Below the pieces are notes generated by a model. That model searched no databases. It was not told where the DNA came from and was given only the letters and a program-made list of their open reading frames with translations. From the NCBI GenBank assembly GCA_938036315.1, contig CALHPK010000002.1:1-64000 (forward strand): a DNA stretch of 64,000 nt, given 5' to 3'. This DNA is from an uncultured bacterium (lineage in GTDB: Bacteria > Calescibacteriota > Calescibacteriia > Calescibacteriales > Calescibacteriaceae). This document shows, piece after piece, positions 34,378-44,097 of this stretch (position 1 is the stretch's first letter; each line of letters starts with the position of its first letter). Made by a program: the position numbers and the translations under genes.

Positions 34378-36039
34378 ATGATATTATCATATTTGCCAAG
34401 AAGATTACTGGGAAGTATACTTTTATCGGCCATTGTAGCTTCCTCCTGCGGTAAAGGATTGAATGAGATAAAAAAAGAGGAGAAAGAAGTATCTCTCTCC
34501 CCAACAGAACAAGTCACCTTAGGAAAATCCTTATTAGAAATAGGTAGACCTTCCGATGCTAAAGAGCTTTTTTCTTCAGCTCTGGACTCGAAAGCTCTCT
34601 CCCCTGCTGATTGTACTGAGTCAGAACGAGGCTTTAAGAGTTGTCCCTATTGCGATGCTATCTATGGCAAGGCTATTGCTGATCTAGTGGGGACGCTACA
34701 GCTTATCTCTCAACTTGCAGAGTCATTAGCAGGTAGCAAAGAACACCAGGCAAATCCGCGCCTGAACAAAATGGAAGAGAATAAACAGAATAAAACAAAG
34801 GTGGACAAACTAATATCTGGAACCATTGATTCACTTGTAGAACTTTTGCTCATAAAGATCGATTCACTAAGAAAAAACTTCAAAGAAGTGATAGATCAAA
34901 AATGTGAGACCCAGGTAAATGCAACTGCAGTGGTAAACCTTCTCGGAAGAGAGATTATTATCCCCGGCAAGCCTAAAGAAGATGAGAAAATAATATACTC
35001 ACCATATTTTGCAAATTTTGTTAACTCTCTTTTATCTTTAATCTCAGGAATTTTAGATATAGCTTACTCCCAAAACTGGGGAATAAGTGCTATTTATATT
35101 CGTGATTTTACAAAAGAGCTATTGTCGCAAACCGAACAAAAAAACTTACTTGAAATTGTAGCAGGATTTGGGGATCTGTTTGCTAATAATCCTGAACTGT
35201 GGACCCAAAAAGAAGGAAGAGAACATCTGTGGAATAAATCCGCAACAGATCTTGCAGAAGCTCTCGAAGGTGCTGGAGAATTTTTGAAAAAACTCCCGAA
35301 TATATGTTCTATCTCAGGAGAAGCAACACAAAAATTTATTGTATCCTTACCACTGGGGGAAATTATATGTAGCGGTGCAAATCTGCTATCTCCAACTTTT
35401 GGTAAATTAGCAGATGTGTTGGCAAAATGGGCAAGATCACTAAAGGGAGAATCAAAATGCAATGTGATAGATGGAAAGAAAATTCCTATCTCAGCTAATG
35501 ATGGGTGCATAAAAATCTTCGAAGATATTGTCCTGGCAACCAAGGGAACACTATTAGAAAACATAGGAGTAACTGAAATTTTTGCTCTTGCACCTTCTGA
35601 ATTTTTTATTCCTCGTGACCTCAGAGCTTTCTTGCCTCTTGTGAAAGAAATTGATGTTGGGAAAAAGGTATATATCTTTCACTTTGAAAAGGAAGAAAAT
35701 GAAAAAGATGATGAACACTTTAAAATTGGACTTCATACTCTCTCTAAAGGACATCCTAAACCATTAACAAATACAAATATACCTGCGGATGGTATCTCAG
35801 GATCACCTTTATATATTCCTTTTGGAGATCCGACATTCGGAGGTTCTTTATTTATTACGCTATACTATTTAAATGATGGGAAGTGCAATACATACGAGAA
35901 TGAGAAAGAACTTTGTGAAAAGGAATGGTACGTCAAGGTAGATGAATGGGGGGCTGGCAATTACGCTCTTAACAAATTTATGGCTAAATTGCTGACCTCA
36001 CCACTTATCAAAGGATTAATCGGAAACATACTTAAGTGA
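34378..36039 (+). CDS. Predicted lipoprotein, 553 aa, unknown family
   Basis: The signal peptide ends in the lipobox VASSC (about 20-24), so the mature protein is anchored to a membrane by an N-terminal lipid. After a charged linker a short TPR-like segment appears (EQVTLGKSLLEIGRPSDAKELFSSALDSK, about 43-71) with a cysteine pair around SCPYCDAIYGKA. The remainder is mostly helical with several hydrophobic stretches and scattered cysteines, and no catalytic motif is visible. It ends in LLTSPLIKGLIGNILK. Its role is unknown. The gene stands alone, 56 bases after the carboxyltransferase. Confidence 0.7.
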   Translation: MILSYLPRRLLGSILLSAIVASSCGKGLNEIKKEEKEVSLSPTEQVTLGKSLLEIGRPSDAKELFSSALDSKALSPADCTESERGFKSCPYCDAIYGKAIADLVGTLQLISQLAESLAGSKEHQANPRLNKMEENKQNKTKVDKLISGTIDSLVELLLIKIDSLRKNFKEVIDQKCETQVNATAVVNLLGREIIIPGKPKEDEKIIYSPYFANFVNSLLSLISGILDIAYSQNWGISAIYIRDFTKELLSQTEQKNLLEIVAGFGDLFANNPELWTQKEGREHLWNKSATDLAEALEGAGEFLKKLPNICSISGEATQKFIVSLPLGEIICSGANLLSPTFGKLADVLAKWARSLKGESKCNVIDGKKIPISANDGCIKIFEDIVLATKGTLLENIGVTEIFALAPSEFFIPRDLRAFLPLVKEIDVGKKVYIFHFEKEENEKDDEHFKIGLHTLSKGHPKPLTNTNIPADGISGSPLYIPFGDPTFGGSLFITLYYLNDGKCNTYENEKELCEKEWYVKVDEWGAGNYALNKFMAKLLTSPLIKGLIGNILK

Positions 36040-36156
36040 TTATGTTATTTATTACTATTAGTAACCATTACTCTGGAATAATCTTCAGTTGTAATAGCTA
36101 TTCTTGATTTGAAAAGATATAATCTACAGCTAATTTTTTAAGGATATAAAACAAGA

Positions 36157-37752
36157 TTACAAAAATTTGCGTGAGAACGTTGCAAATTCCTCATACAGCT
36201 CAGTATTATATTTTTTAATTGGCTCCAGAAGTTTTAACCTCCTTCTGATAAAATCTTTTGTGTCTTGAACTCCACCTTCTTTCTCGACAATTTTGGCAAC
36301 TTTTTCAATGCATAAGATCCCGTTGCATAGCGAATCACATGCCCAGGTCCTTCTTGAAACGTCAGAAACTGTCATTGCTAATTCTCTTTTTACTGCCCAC
36401 TTCACCTCTCCTTCAAAGACTTGAGAACATTTGCATATAAGTTCTCCAAGCCCAAATTCTTTAATAAGCTGCTTTGCTCTTACTCCATATTTTTTGACAA
36501 GAAGATAACTTATGTTCTCAGGCGCAAAGCGAGATACCTCCGAGATCACTTTTTCTGTTGCATCCTCGAAATTATTTTCCCAAATCATACCCTCAGCCCC
36601 TGGCAGAAAGATATACTTTGTTTTGGATTTTTTGCTGATTCCAAGTTTTTTACAAACGTAATCAGAAACATGCTCAGATAAAAGCCTGAAGCTGGCAAGT
36701 TTCCCTCCAAGAACTGATATGAATCCAAAATCATCATGAATTTCCTCCTCACGAGTTATTTTGTCTTCATTCTTCCCGTACGTGTATGGGGTTGGTCTTA
36801 ACCCGACTTTTGTAGAAAATGGCCTTAAAGATCTTATTTCTGGAATATATCTTTCTGCAGAATGCATAAGGTACTCTACTTCGTCTCGGAGTATTTCTAT
36901 ATCATCAGGATCACCAAAGAAATCGTCATCAGTTGTTCCTAAGATAGTTCTATCTTCTAGTGGGACAAAGAGCAAGTATCTTCCATCTATTGCCTGAAAA
37001 CTTACAACCGTGTTGAGAACTTTTCCTGGAAACACAATGTGTATTCCTTTTGTCGGCCTCAATTTTTGTCTTGGCTTCTTTAATCTTATATTTAGGTTTT
37101 TCACGACTTTATCTATCCAGGGACCTGATGCATTTACAATGAGTTTGGCTTTGATTTTTATCTTCTCTGAGGTTAGATTGTTTTTAGCTATTATTTCAAA
37201 GTTACCTTCGCTGCCTGAGACCTCTATAACTTCGGTATGGTTAAGAACAGTTGCTCCATTTTCATAAGCAGCTAAAGCATTAGCGACCGCCAATCTCTGG
37301 GGATCGGTTGCGTACTCCTCTATGAGTATCCCCCCATGCTTACTTCTCACAGCTCCTCCAGTGAACCATTCAACTTCCTCTTTACTCAAAACTTTGTGAA
37401 CCATAGAATTCCTCATAAGTGAGAACAGATCATAGACTCCCATATATATCCTGAATGCTTCTTTCATAATCCACGAATCAAGTAAAATAAGAAATGTTCT
37501 TCTGGATATCATATATGGGATGGTTCTTATTAGAACGCCAGCCTCCTTTGAAGAAGATTGAGTGACACCTATGTCGTGGATGATATATCTTGCTCCACCG
37601 TGAATCAAGCATGAGGACGCCCAAGTTGTAGCCCAACCGAAATCCTCCTTTTCCACTAAAATAACCCTAACTCCACGCAGGGTAAGATCTAATGCTATCC
37701 CTACTCCGTTTATGCCTCCCCCTATTATGGCTACATCGTAGTTATTCTCCAT
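36157..37752 (-). CDS. FAD-dependent glycerol-3-phosphate dehydrogenase (GlpA/GlpD family)
   Basis: Oxidises sn-glycerol-3-phosphate to DHAP and passes electrons to quinone at the membrane. The 531-residue protein has the FAD-binding IIGGGINGVGIALDLTLRG (about 9-27), TTWASSCLIHGGARY (about 43-57), a substrate region with RPTKGIHIVFP and LGTTDDDF. The C-terminal domain has the cysteine pattern CKC...CDSLCNGILC (about 437-475), like the BFD-type iron-sulfur domain of anaerobic GlpA. GlpB and GlpC are missing, so it may act alone. The neighbouring acyltransferase at 41.3 kb uses the same substrate. Confidence 0.9.
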   Translation of the reverse strand: MENNYDVAIIGGGINGVGIALDLTLRGVRVILVEKEDFGWATTWASSCLIHGGARYIIHDIGVTQSSSKEAGVLIRTIPYMISRRTFLILLDSWIMKEAFRIYMGVYDLFSLMRNSMVHKVLSKEEVEWFTGGAVRSKHGGILIEEYATDPQRLAVANALAAYENGATVLNHTEVIEVSGSEGNFEIIAKNNLTSEKIKIKAKLIVNASGPWIDKVVKNLNIRLKKPRQKLRPTKGIHIVFPGKVLNTVVSFQAIDGRYLLFVPLEDRTILGTTDDDFFGDPDDIEILRDEVEYLMHSAERYIPEIRSLRPFSTKVGLRPTPYTYGKNEDKITREEEIHDDFGFISVLGGKLASFRLLSEHVSDYVCKKLGISKKSKTKYIFLPGAEGMIWENNFEDATEKVISEVSRFAPENISYLLVKKYGVRAKQLIKEFGLGELICKCSQVFEGEVKWAVKRELAMTVSDVSRRTWACDSLCNGILCIEKVAKIVEKEGGVQDTKDFIRRRLKLLEPIKKYNTELYEEFATFSRKFL

Positions 37753-37862
37753 ATTTACAAAATTAAGCTATAAAATAGAAAAATTACTTTTCTGAAACAT
37801 TCTTAAAAGCAGATTTGAAAAAACTTTATCTTTATATCCGGAATAGTAATTTAATAGATAGA

Positions 37863-39005
37863 GTGATAAAAGTAGGATTTCTCGGCACCAGGGGGGTTCC
37901 AGCAAGCTACTCAGGGTTTGAAACTTTTTATGATAAGCTAGCTTCTGGACTCTCACAGAAATTCGAAATACTGGTATTTAATAGATGGAACTATATTCGC
38001 TATCCATTCAAAAACTACAAAGGAGCCCAAGTTATTTCGCTTTATTCCATACCTCAAAAACATCTTGACACAATCTCCCACACTTTTATATCAGCTTTAT
38101 ATTGCATTTTAAACTGGAAACCAGACATAGCTCTGATATGCGGGGTTGGAAACTCAATACTTCTCCCTATTTTCAAAGTATCCAGAATCAAAACCGTAAT
38201 TAATGTCGATGGTGCGGATTGGAAGAGAAAAAAATGGGGAAAATTTTCTTCATGGTATCTGAGAGTGAGCGAGGCTCTAGCATCACGCTGGGCGGATATA
38301 ATAGTCGCAGACGCAATAGATGTTAAAAAATATTATCAGGTAAATTACAAGGTTCCAGAAGAAAAAATTGTTTACATTCCATACGGAGGAATAACAAAAG
38401 AAGATATTGAAAAATCTGAAATGTTTGGAAATACCAAGGAATTCCTTGAAAGATTGGGATTGGAACCTTACAAATATTTTCTCTTTGTTGGCAGACTTGT
38501 GCCTGAAAATTCACCGCATATGCTCATAACCGCTTTCAAGAGGGCAAGAGTAAAAAATGAAACCCTCAAGAAATTCAAAGTCGCTATAGTTGGGGATGCT
38601 CCGTACTCTGAAGACTATAAATCCTTTCTGAAAAAAATAGCAAAAGATGATCCTTCAGTGGTGTTCACTGGATATCTTTTTTCAGCAAGCTACATAAATA
38701 TATCGTTAAATGCTTTTGCATTCGTCTTTTGCGCTGAAGTCGGTGGTACTCACCCGGTCCTTGTTGAGCAAATGTCCCTGGGGAGTTTAATCCTGTGCCG
38801 TGATACCTCATCGAACAGGGAAGTTCTTGGAGATTCTGGATTGTTCTTCAGAACTGAAGAGGAAGTAGCCGATTTGCTATGCAAAACTGTGGAGTCAGAT
38901 TTTTCGGAACTCAAAATTAAGGCAAGAAGTAGAGCCGAAGAATTATTCTCGTGGGATAAAATATCTAAGGAATATGAAGAACTTTTCCTAAGATTAGCGG
39001 GTTAA
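37863..39005 (+). CDS. GT4 glycosyltransferase with DUF1972 N-terminal domain
   Basis: Retaining GT-B glycosyltransferase; the DUF1972 class includes Cps2T-type rhamnosyltransferases of capsule synthesis. The start chosen is the GTG at 37863, giving IKVGFLGTRGVPASYSGFET, the family's usual N-terminus. An upstream TTG (37815) would add 16 residues. Other marks are INVDGADWKRKKWG (about 113-126), FVGRLVPENSPHMLI near 213 and the donor-site GGTHPVLVEQMSLG near 295-308. RmlD in this window supplies dTDP-rhamnose, which fits such a donor. Its stop codon overlaps that of the convergent MBL gene. Confidence 0.87.
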   Translation: MIKVGFLGTRGVPASYSGFETFYDKLASGLSQKFEILVFNRWNYIRYPFKNYKGAQVISLYSIPQKHLDTISHTFISALYCILNWKPDIALICGVGNSILLPIFKVSRIKTVINVDGADWKRKKWGKFSSWYLRVSEALASRWADIIVADAIDVKKYYQVNYKVPEEKIVYIPYGGITKEDIEKSEMFGNTKEFLERLGLEPYKYFLFVGRLVPENSPHMLITAFKRARVKNETLKKFKVAIVGDAPYSEDYKSFLKKIAKDDPSVVFTGYLFSASYINISLNAFAFVFCAEVGGTHPVLVEQMSLGSLILCRDTSSNREVLGDSGLFFRTEEEVADLLCKTVESDFSELKIKARSRAEELFSWDKISKEYEELFLRLAG

Positions 39006-39898
39006 TGCAGAAGGTCTTCGATTTTTACGATTTCTCCGATTTTGGGGATTAAAGTTCTAACTTTGTACTTTTCAGCACATTCTTTCATATACTCTATAGA
39101 TTCTCTGGGTGTATCTAATCCTTGCTTGAAAGTCCCATAGTGCATAGGAATCATAATCTTTGCTCCGATCTCAGCTGATATGATTACTGCTTCGCATGGC
39201 GAGATGTGATTCCTTTTCATAAACCATCTGGGTTTCCAGGCACCAATTGGCATCAAGGCAACATCCGGTTCAATCCTTGGAAGCTTTATATACGCTGTGT
39301 CCCCTCCAAAAAATATTTTTAGATTATTTATTTCAACAAGATAAGCATTCCACTTAGAAAGGTTCCAATCGAAAAGGTTCCTCCCAGAGAAGTGTTTTAC
39401 TTTAAAAGAAGATATTTTTGCAGACTTTACTCTATATTGCTCACCCCAGATAATTTCCTTAGTATTAGCCTTTATGTCTTTGAGATATATAGATGCCTTT
39501 TCAGGAACAAAAATGTATGGAATTTTTCCTTCCACTATAGATTTTTGACTGAGAAATGAAAGTGAAAAAATATCCATATGGTCATAGTGGTTGTGACTTA
39601 TTAATATGAAATCTGGAGCTATTAATTTTTCTTTCTCTATAGGAAGCTGAGTCTGCCTCTTGACTATTACAATCTTTTCGGAAATAACAGGGTCGGTATA
39701 GAAGGTGAGTCCTTCTACCTTTACGATAAAGGTTGAATGTCCAAGCCAGACTAAAAAATTATCTTCCGGCAGGTCGCTTATTTTAACAACCTCAGGCGCT
39801 TCAAATTCGACTTTCTCCACTATCCTATATATAGCCACTACGCAACTGATTAGAAAAATAGAAAGTATTGTAATGATAGTATAATAAAGCATCTTCAT
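39002..39898 (-). CDS. MBL-fold hydrolase (UlaG/NAPE-PLD-like), membrane-anchored
   Basis: Metallo-beta-lactamase superfamily protein of 298 residues. A hydrophobic N-terminus (4-25) contains LISC, a reasonable lipobox, so it is probably a lipoprotein or membrane-anchored with the enzyme domain outside the cytoplasm. Domain marks are VWLGHSTFIVKVEG, FYTDPV, SHNHYDHMD (the H-x-H-x-D-H metal motif), FFGGDTAY, ALMPIGAWKPRWFM and MIPMHYGTF, as in UlaG and NAPE-phospholipase D relatives. A lipid phosphodiester substrate is possible but unproven. Confidence 0.8.
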   Translation of the reverse strand: MKMLYYTIITILSIFLISCVVAIYRIVEKVEFEAPEVVKISDLPEDNFLVWLGHSTFIVKVEGLTFYTDPVISEKIVIVKRQTQLPIEKEKLIAPDFILISHNHYDHMDIFSLSFLSQKSIVEGKIPYIFVPEKASIYLKDIKANTKEIIWGEQYRVKSAKISSFKVKHFSGRNLFDWNLSKWNAYLVEINNLKIFFGGDTAYIKLPRIEPDVALMPIGAWKPRWFMKRNHISPCEAVIISAEIGAKIMIPMHYGTFKQGLDTPRESIEYMKECAEKYKVRTLIPKIGEIVKIEDLLH

Positions 39899-39938
39899 CC
39901 CAATCCCAAAATATCTACGAAAATTTAAAATAATTTAT

Positions 39939-41213
39939 ATGAAAAAACGCAAAATTGCAGAATTCAAAGGTGTAAAAAATATACATTTCACATTGGCGGT
40001 TTTAACAGTAATTTTTCTGTTGTGTAAAGATGAGAAAAAAACGAGCGTATCAATTGATAATTTCTGTGCGAAGTTTGCGGAGGCTATTGACAACCTCAGC
40101 CTTAAGATGTTTTCCTGTACTGGAAGTAGCCTGCTAAATCCCAAGGAATATAGAAGAAGATGCGAGATACTGATTGGGAATGCAGAGAAAGTTATAGAGA
40201 AGCGAAAAAGTGTAAGTTTTAATAGCAAAAATGCAGAATTGGTTATAGGTGAGCTTATTGCCTTAAGTAATGAAAAGTGTGAAAATCTGATAAAATTGCA
40301 GACACTCAAGAGATTTTCTTCTATAGTATACGTAGCAGAGAAAAAGATACTTGAAGGGAAACTCAATGAAAATGACAAGTGCTTCTTTAACTTTGAATGT
40401 CAAAGTGGGTTATGCGGAGGGAGGAGCTGTCCTGGGATCTGTATCTCACCTGTTGGCGAAGGAGAAAAATGCTATCCGGATGCAAGCGACTCTGATTTGG
40501 GGGAAATCAAACCATGTAGAGAGGGACTTGTTTGTTATAAAGATTCTTGCACAAGGTCGGGGTCAGCTGGGGCTCCGTGTGCTCTTGATATACATTGCGA
40601 AGATGAGTTTATATGCGTCAAGGGAATTTGTCAGAAACCTACACCAGCTGGGGCTTATTGTGAGTCGGATACCCCTTGTGAATACTTATATAGATGCAAT
40701 TTTGAGCAAAAACTTTGTGTGAATATAAAGTATGCAAAGGAAGGAGAATCCTGCGGTGATTTCGGGAACGAGATTGTACTCTGTGATTTTTCCAAGAATT
40801 ATTGTTCAGAGAAAAAAACGTGTGAACCCCTGCCCAAGGAAGGACAAGATTGTGTAATCCCTGGGATAGCTACTCCACGAATCTCAGAAAGACAGATTTT
40901 AGGTCTATTTAGATATTCCCAATGCCAGAAGGGGTTATATTGCGCTCCAGATAGAAAGTGTCGGAAACTCCCTCAAGAAGGTGAAAACTGCAATCTAATC
41001 TGTGCGGAAGGATTAACATGTATTGCTGGGAAGTGCCAAAAAGTAAAAAATGTTGGTGAAGTTTGTATATATGATGAGCAATGTATAACTTCTAAGTGTT
41101 ATAATGGTATTTGTAAATCAGATCTGAAAAGTGAAGGAGAAAGCTGCGAATCCGATAAAGAGTGTCAGAACTTTAACTGTAAAGGGAAACTCTGCTGTTC
41201 CCCAATTTTATAG
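39939..41213 (+). CDS. Dickkopf-like cysteine-rich secreted protein
   Basis: Exported 424-residue protein. A hydrophobic segment (about 15-29) ends in FLLCKDE, either a poor lipobox or an uncleaved anchor. Residues about 30-140 are helical with a few cysteines. From about 145 to the end runs a series of cysteine-rich modules of the type EG-x-C-x4-C-x(n)-GLxC-x-xxxC (for example GEKCYPDASDSDLG, GLVCYKDSC, GAPCALDIHC, GLYCAPDRKC, GESCESDKEC). Such Dickkopf/IGFBP-like repeats are typical of surface proteins in Myxococcota and related bacteria. Disulfide-rich adhesion or protection is a guess; no enzyme motif is present. Confidence 0.75.
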   Translation: MKKRKIAEFKGVKNIHFTLAVLTVIFLLCKDEKKTSVSIDNFCAKFAEAIDNLSLKMFSCTGSSLLNPKEYRRRCEILIGNAEKVIEKRKSVSFNSKNAELVIGELIALSNEKCENLIKLQTLKRFSSIVYVAEKKILEGKLNENDKCFFNFECQSGLCGGRSCPGICISPVGEGEKCYPDASDSDLGEIKPCREGLVCYKDSCTRSGSAGAPCALDIHCEDEFICVKGICQKPTPAGAYCESDTPCEYLYRCNFEQKLCVNIKYAKEGESCGDFGNEIVLCDFSKNYCSEKKTCEPLPKEGQDCVIPGIATPRISERQILGLFRYSQCQKGLYCAPDRKCRKLPQEGENCNLICAEGLTCIAGKCQKVKNVGEVCIYDEQCITSKCYNGICKSDLKSEGESCESDKECQNFNCKGKLCCSPIL

Positions 41214-41272
41214 TAATTAATAATACTAAACCTTTACATACCAAATCTAATCTACAAGATATCAAGATCTAA

Positions 41273-42880
41273 TCAATCAATTTTGATATATCCTTTCAAC
41301 CTGTTTCTATAGTAAAGAAGTAAGGGTGGATTGACTATTACAGCTTTTCTCCCTACTGTACGGAAGGGTGGGGTAGTGTGAAATTTAGAAAAAACTTTCG
41401 AAGCGGTGTCAAGTATACTCCTTGGGGTCTTCTGCAGAACTTTATCGTGAATATAAATTTTCCCCTCCCTGAATAGTTCAGTGAATTTGTTTCTTGCTAT
41501 ATCAAGATTTTTCAGTACACTATGAAGATCTAATTCGAGCCCATCTATAAGCTCTAAAGCTCTTATTTCGTCACTTTCTCCTACCTTCTTCAGAGCCATC
41601 TCAAAAATTGTCAAAGCCGATAAATTTGTGGAAAGAACCGTATTATTTTTCCTATATGTTTCAATAACTTTTTTCATAAGCTCTTTTGTGAATTCTTCAT
41701 CTCGCTGTGGGTCGTGTTCTGGTTTCCCATCTTTTATAACATATCTTGAAGGTTCTATCACTCTCCCGTGCGGATCAAGAGAATTTCCCTCATCATCTAC
41801 GTGATTTCCAAAGGGATCGAAAGCATCGGTTATCCTGACAATACATTTCATATCAAGGCTTACAAATCTTTTTATGAATTTGAAAACTCGCCCTATCATA
41901 AATGCTTCGTCTGAGTATGAGATCCAATCTTCTTTTGTGGCATCTTCAAGATATTGTTTTATAAGGCTTTCCGCCTCAAGCGTAACCTGATATGTGATTG
42001 TTGCTGGCACGATATAGATATTTGGTCTGGGATTACCGCTTTGCAGATTGTTTATGAATGACTTTATACCACATCCTAAAAGCCCCATTTTTAATTTCTG
42101 AGCAATCTCTCCGGATCTTGATCTAGTTCCTTCTGGGAAAAATATATGATCATACCCCCTCTCTAGTGTTGCGCAAACATAATTTTTCAGAGTATTGAGG
42201 TAAAATTGATGTTTTCTGCTCCTATCAACTTTATATGCCCCAAGGTTTCTCATGAAAAAGCCTAAGATTGGGTTCGCAAAGAGATTAAGCCCAGCTCCAT
42301 AAAGAAAGGGGGGAAGCCCTAATTTATAAACAATATACCCAATAAGAGGAGAATCAAGATGGCTCACATGTGTTGGAACAAGTATTACGGTACCTTTTTT
42401 AGCCAAGTTAATTACCTTTGTAGTGTTCCCAGCAAGAATAATGTAGTTATCTATATTCGGGAGGTAAGGGAAGTAACTTATGAGGCTTGAGGGAGTAATG
42501 CTTGCAAGAAGAAAAGACATCCCTCGGGGAACAACTACTGTTGCTATTGAATATATGAATTCTGAGAAATTTCCTTGTATTTCATCAAGATACATCTCTG
42601 CAATTTTCTTCAAGATAAACCTTCTTTCTGTATCTGATAATCCATGAAGCTTTTTCTTGAGAGGTTTAAGAAATTTAAGGTATCCAGATGCGAGCGCAGG
42701 ATTATCCCCTTTTTTCCATCTATTTATTTCGGCAGAGACTGTTTCGTTGAGTAGTGTTCTCATATATGAGTCGTCTTCTTTTATGTTCAGAAACACATCA
42801 TAAAGTACCCTTGAGGTTACATCAGCTTTTATTTCCTCTCTCTCTTTTTTGTCGGGAAGATATCTTCTGTAGATTCCCAT
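41273..42880 (-). CDS. Glycerol-3-phosphate/1-acylglycerol-phosphate acyltransferase (PlsB-like)
   Basis: Membrane-associated acyltransferase of 535 residues in phospholipid synthesis. The four family motifs are visible: block I PTHVSHLDSPL with catalytic H-x4-D (about 168-173), block II GAYKVDRS near 214, block III FFPEGTRSRSG near 247-257 and block IV IVPATITYQ near 286. The long N-terminal (1-130) and C-terminal helical parts fit PlsB-like glycerol-3-phosphate acyltransferases better than short PlsC. There is no PlsX/PlsY gene in the window. CdsA (45.9 kb) acts two steps later. Confidence 0.85.
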   Translation of the reverse strand: MGIYRRYLPDKKEREEIKADVTSRVLYDVFLNIKEDDSYMRTLLNETVSAEINRWKKGDNPALASGYLKFLKPLKKKLHGLSDTERRFILKKIAEMYLDEIQGNFSEFIYSIATVVVPRGMSFLLASITPSSLISYFPYLPNIDNYIILAGNTTKVINLAKKGTVILVPTHVSHLDSPLIGYIVYKLGLPPFLYGAGLNLFANPILGFFMRNLGAYKVDRSRKHQFYLNTLKNYVCATLERGYDHIFFPEGTRSRSGEIAQKLKMGLLGCGIKSFINNLQSGNPRPNIYIVPATITYQVTLEAESLIKQYLEDATKEDWISYSDEAFMIGRVFKFIKRFVSLDMKCIVRITDAFDPFGNHVDDEGNSLDPHGRVIEPSRYVIKDGKPEHDPQRDEEFTKELMKKVIETYRKNNTVLSTNLSALTIFEMALKKVGESDEIRALELIDGLELDLHSVLKNLDIARNKFTELFREGKIYIHDKVLQKTPRSILDTASKVFSKFHTTPPFRTVGRKAVIVNPPLLLYYRNRLKGYIKID

Positions 42881-43057
42881 AATATAACTTTAATTATCCC
42901 AGAGAAAGTTTGCTTTTTATCAGATCTGCAGTTACTAAGTTTCGAGGGTGGTTGGCAAAAAGATTGAAAAAGTGTAAAAAGGAGAATTTTTAATAAATTT
43001 AGTCAAAAAGCTGAAATTTAGTAAACTTGATAAGAAATATATGTAAACTTAGTTAAA

Positions 43058-44020
43058 ATGATAAGAGTTGGAATAATTGGGTTGGGGTTTGCCGGGAAAA
43101 TCCACATAGAAAAATTATCCGACATTCCTTATGTTTGTATAAATGCTTTATGTGATATTGATAGCGAGAAAATTGAGATCGCTAAAGATTTTCTATCAAA
43201 ACTTGGAGCTAAGAGGAATGTATTCTCATCACGCGATTTTACTGAAATAATGCCGCACTGCGATGTTGTTTTTATAGCAACTCCAGCAAAGACACATTAT
43301 CATATTCTCAAAGAAGCTATAGAGGCCAGAAAGCATGTTTTTGTCGAAAAACCGCTTACAACAAAGTATAAAGAAGGAGAAGAAATTTTCAATCTCGCAC
43401 AAGAAAAGGGAGTAGTAGTGCAGGTTGGACATGTAGAGAGGTTCAATGATGCTTTCATTTTTGGGAAGCAGTACGTCAGTCTTCCCGGATATATCAAAGG
43501 AGAAAGGTTGAGCCAGTTTCCCGGGAGAGGTACTGATATAGATGTGATATTTGATCTGATGATCCACGATATTGACGCAGTGGTCGGGTTCCTTAATGGG
43601 AATGCAGTTGTAGATTCTGTTGAGACTATGGGCATTCCTGTAATTACCGATAAGCCCGATATAGCTATGGCCAGAATAAGGTTCTCATCAGGATGTATAG
43701 CAGATCTGACAGCGTCACGTGTCTCTTACAGAAAATTCAGAAAAATGAGAATCTTCCAGCCGGGAGTTTACATATCTATTGACTTTCTTGAAAGGAGGGT
43801 CGAAATATATCGTAAAGAGAGGGAAAATGGAAAATTTGAAATAAAGGCTACTATAAAAAGTTTCGAGAATTCAGACCCGATGAAAATGGAAGTGACTTCA
43901 TTTATAAGCAGTGTTGTTGAGGGAAAACCATTTGATTTGTCTGAAGCAATGAAATCAGTTTTTATAGCAGAGAAAGTAAGAGAATCGCTTTTTTTTATGC
44001 CTGAAGGACCTATGGGATAG
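43058..44020 (+). CDS. Gfo/Idh/MocA family NAD(P)-dependent oxidoreductase
   Basis: Cytoplasmic sugar-type dehydrogenase of 320 residues. The Rossmann dinucleotide motif is GIIGLGFAGKIHIEKL (5-20). The catalytic-lysine motif VEKPLTT lies near 95-101 and the central GHVERFN and LMIHDIDAV (about 168-176) carry the usual His/Asp of the active site. The sequence resembles UDP-N-acetylglucosamine 3-dehydrogenase-like relatives (WlbA/WbpB group), which feed surface polysaccharide synthesis, but the substrate cannot be proven. It stands alone, convergent with a tetR gene. Confidence 0.85.
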   Translation: MIRVGIIGLGFAGKIHIEKLSDIPYVCINALCDIDSEKIEIAKDFLSKLGAKRNVFSSRDFTEIMPHCDVVFIATPAKTHYHILKEAIEARKHVFVEKPLTTKYKEGEEIFNLAQEKGVVVQVGHVERFNDAFIFGKQYVSLPGYIKGERLSQFPGRGTDIDVIFDLMIHDIDAVVGFLNGNAVVDSVETMGIPVITDKPDIAMARIRFSSGCIADLTASRVSYRKFRKMRIFQPGVYISIDFLERRVEIYRKERENGKFEIKATIKSFENSDPMKMEVTSFISSVVEGKPFDLSEAMKSVFIAEKVRESLFFMPEGPMG

Positions 44021-44097
44021 CTTTTACGCTTTTACGCAGATATTACCGATGAGATTTTTTAGATTTTTCAACCGGTGGGCTATCTTATTGCTCAGTG

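Noticed and set aside
36421-36681. Plus-strand ORFs antisense to the GlpA-like gene (several between 36258 and 37267)
   Set aside because: No domain and no ribosome binding site. They mirror the real frame on the minus strand.
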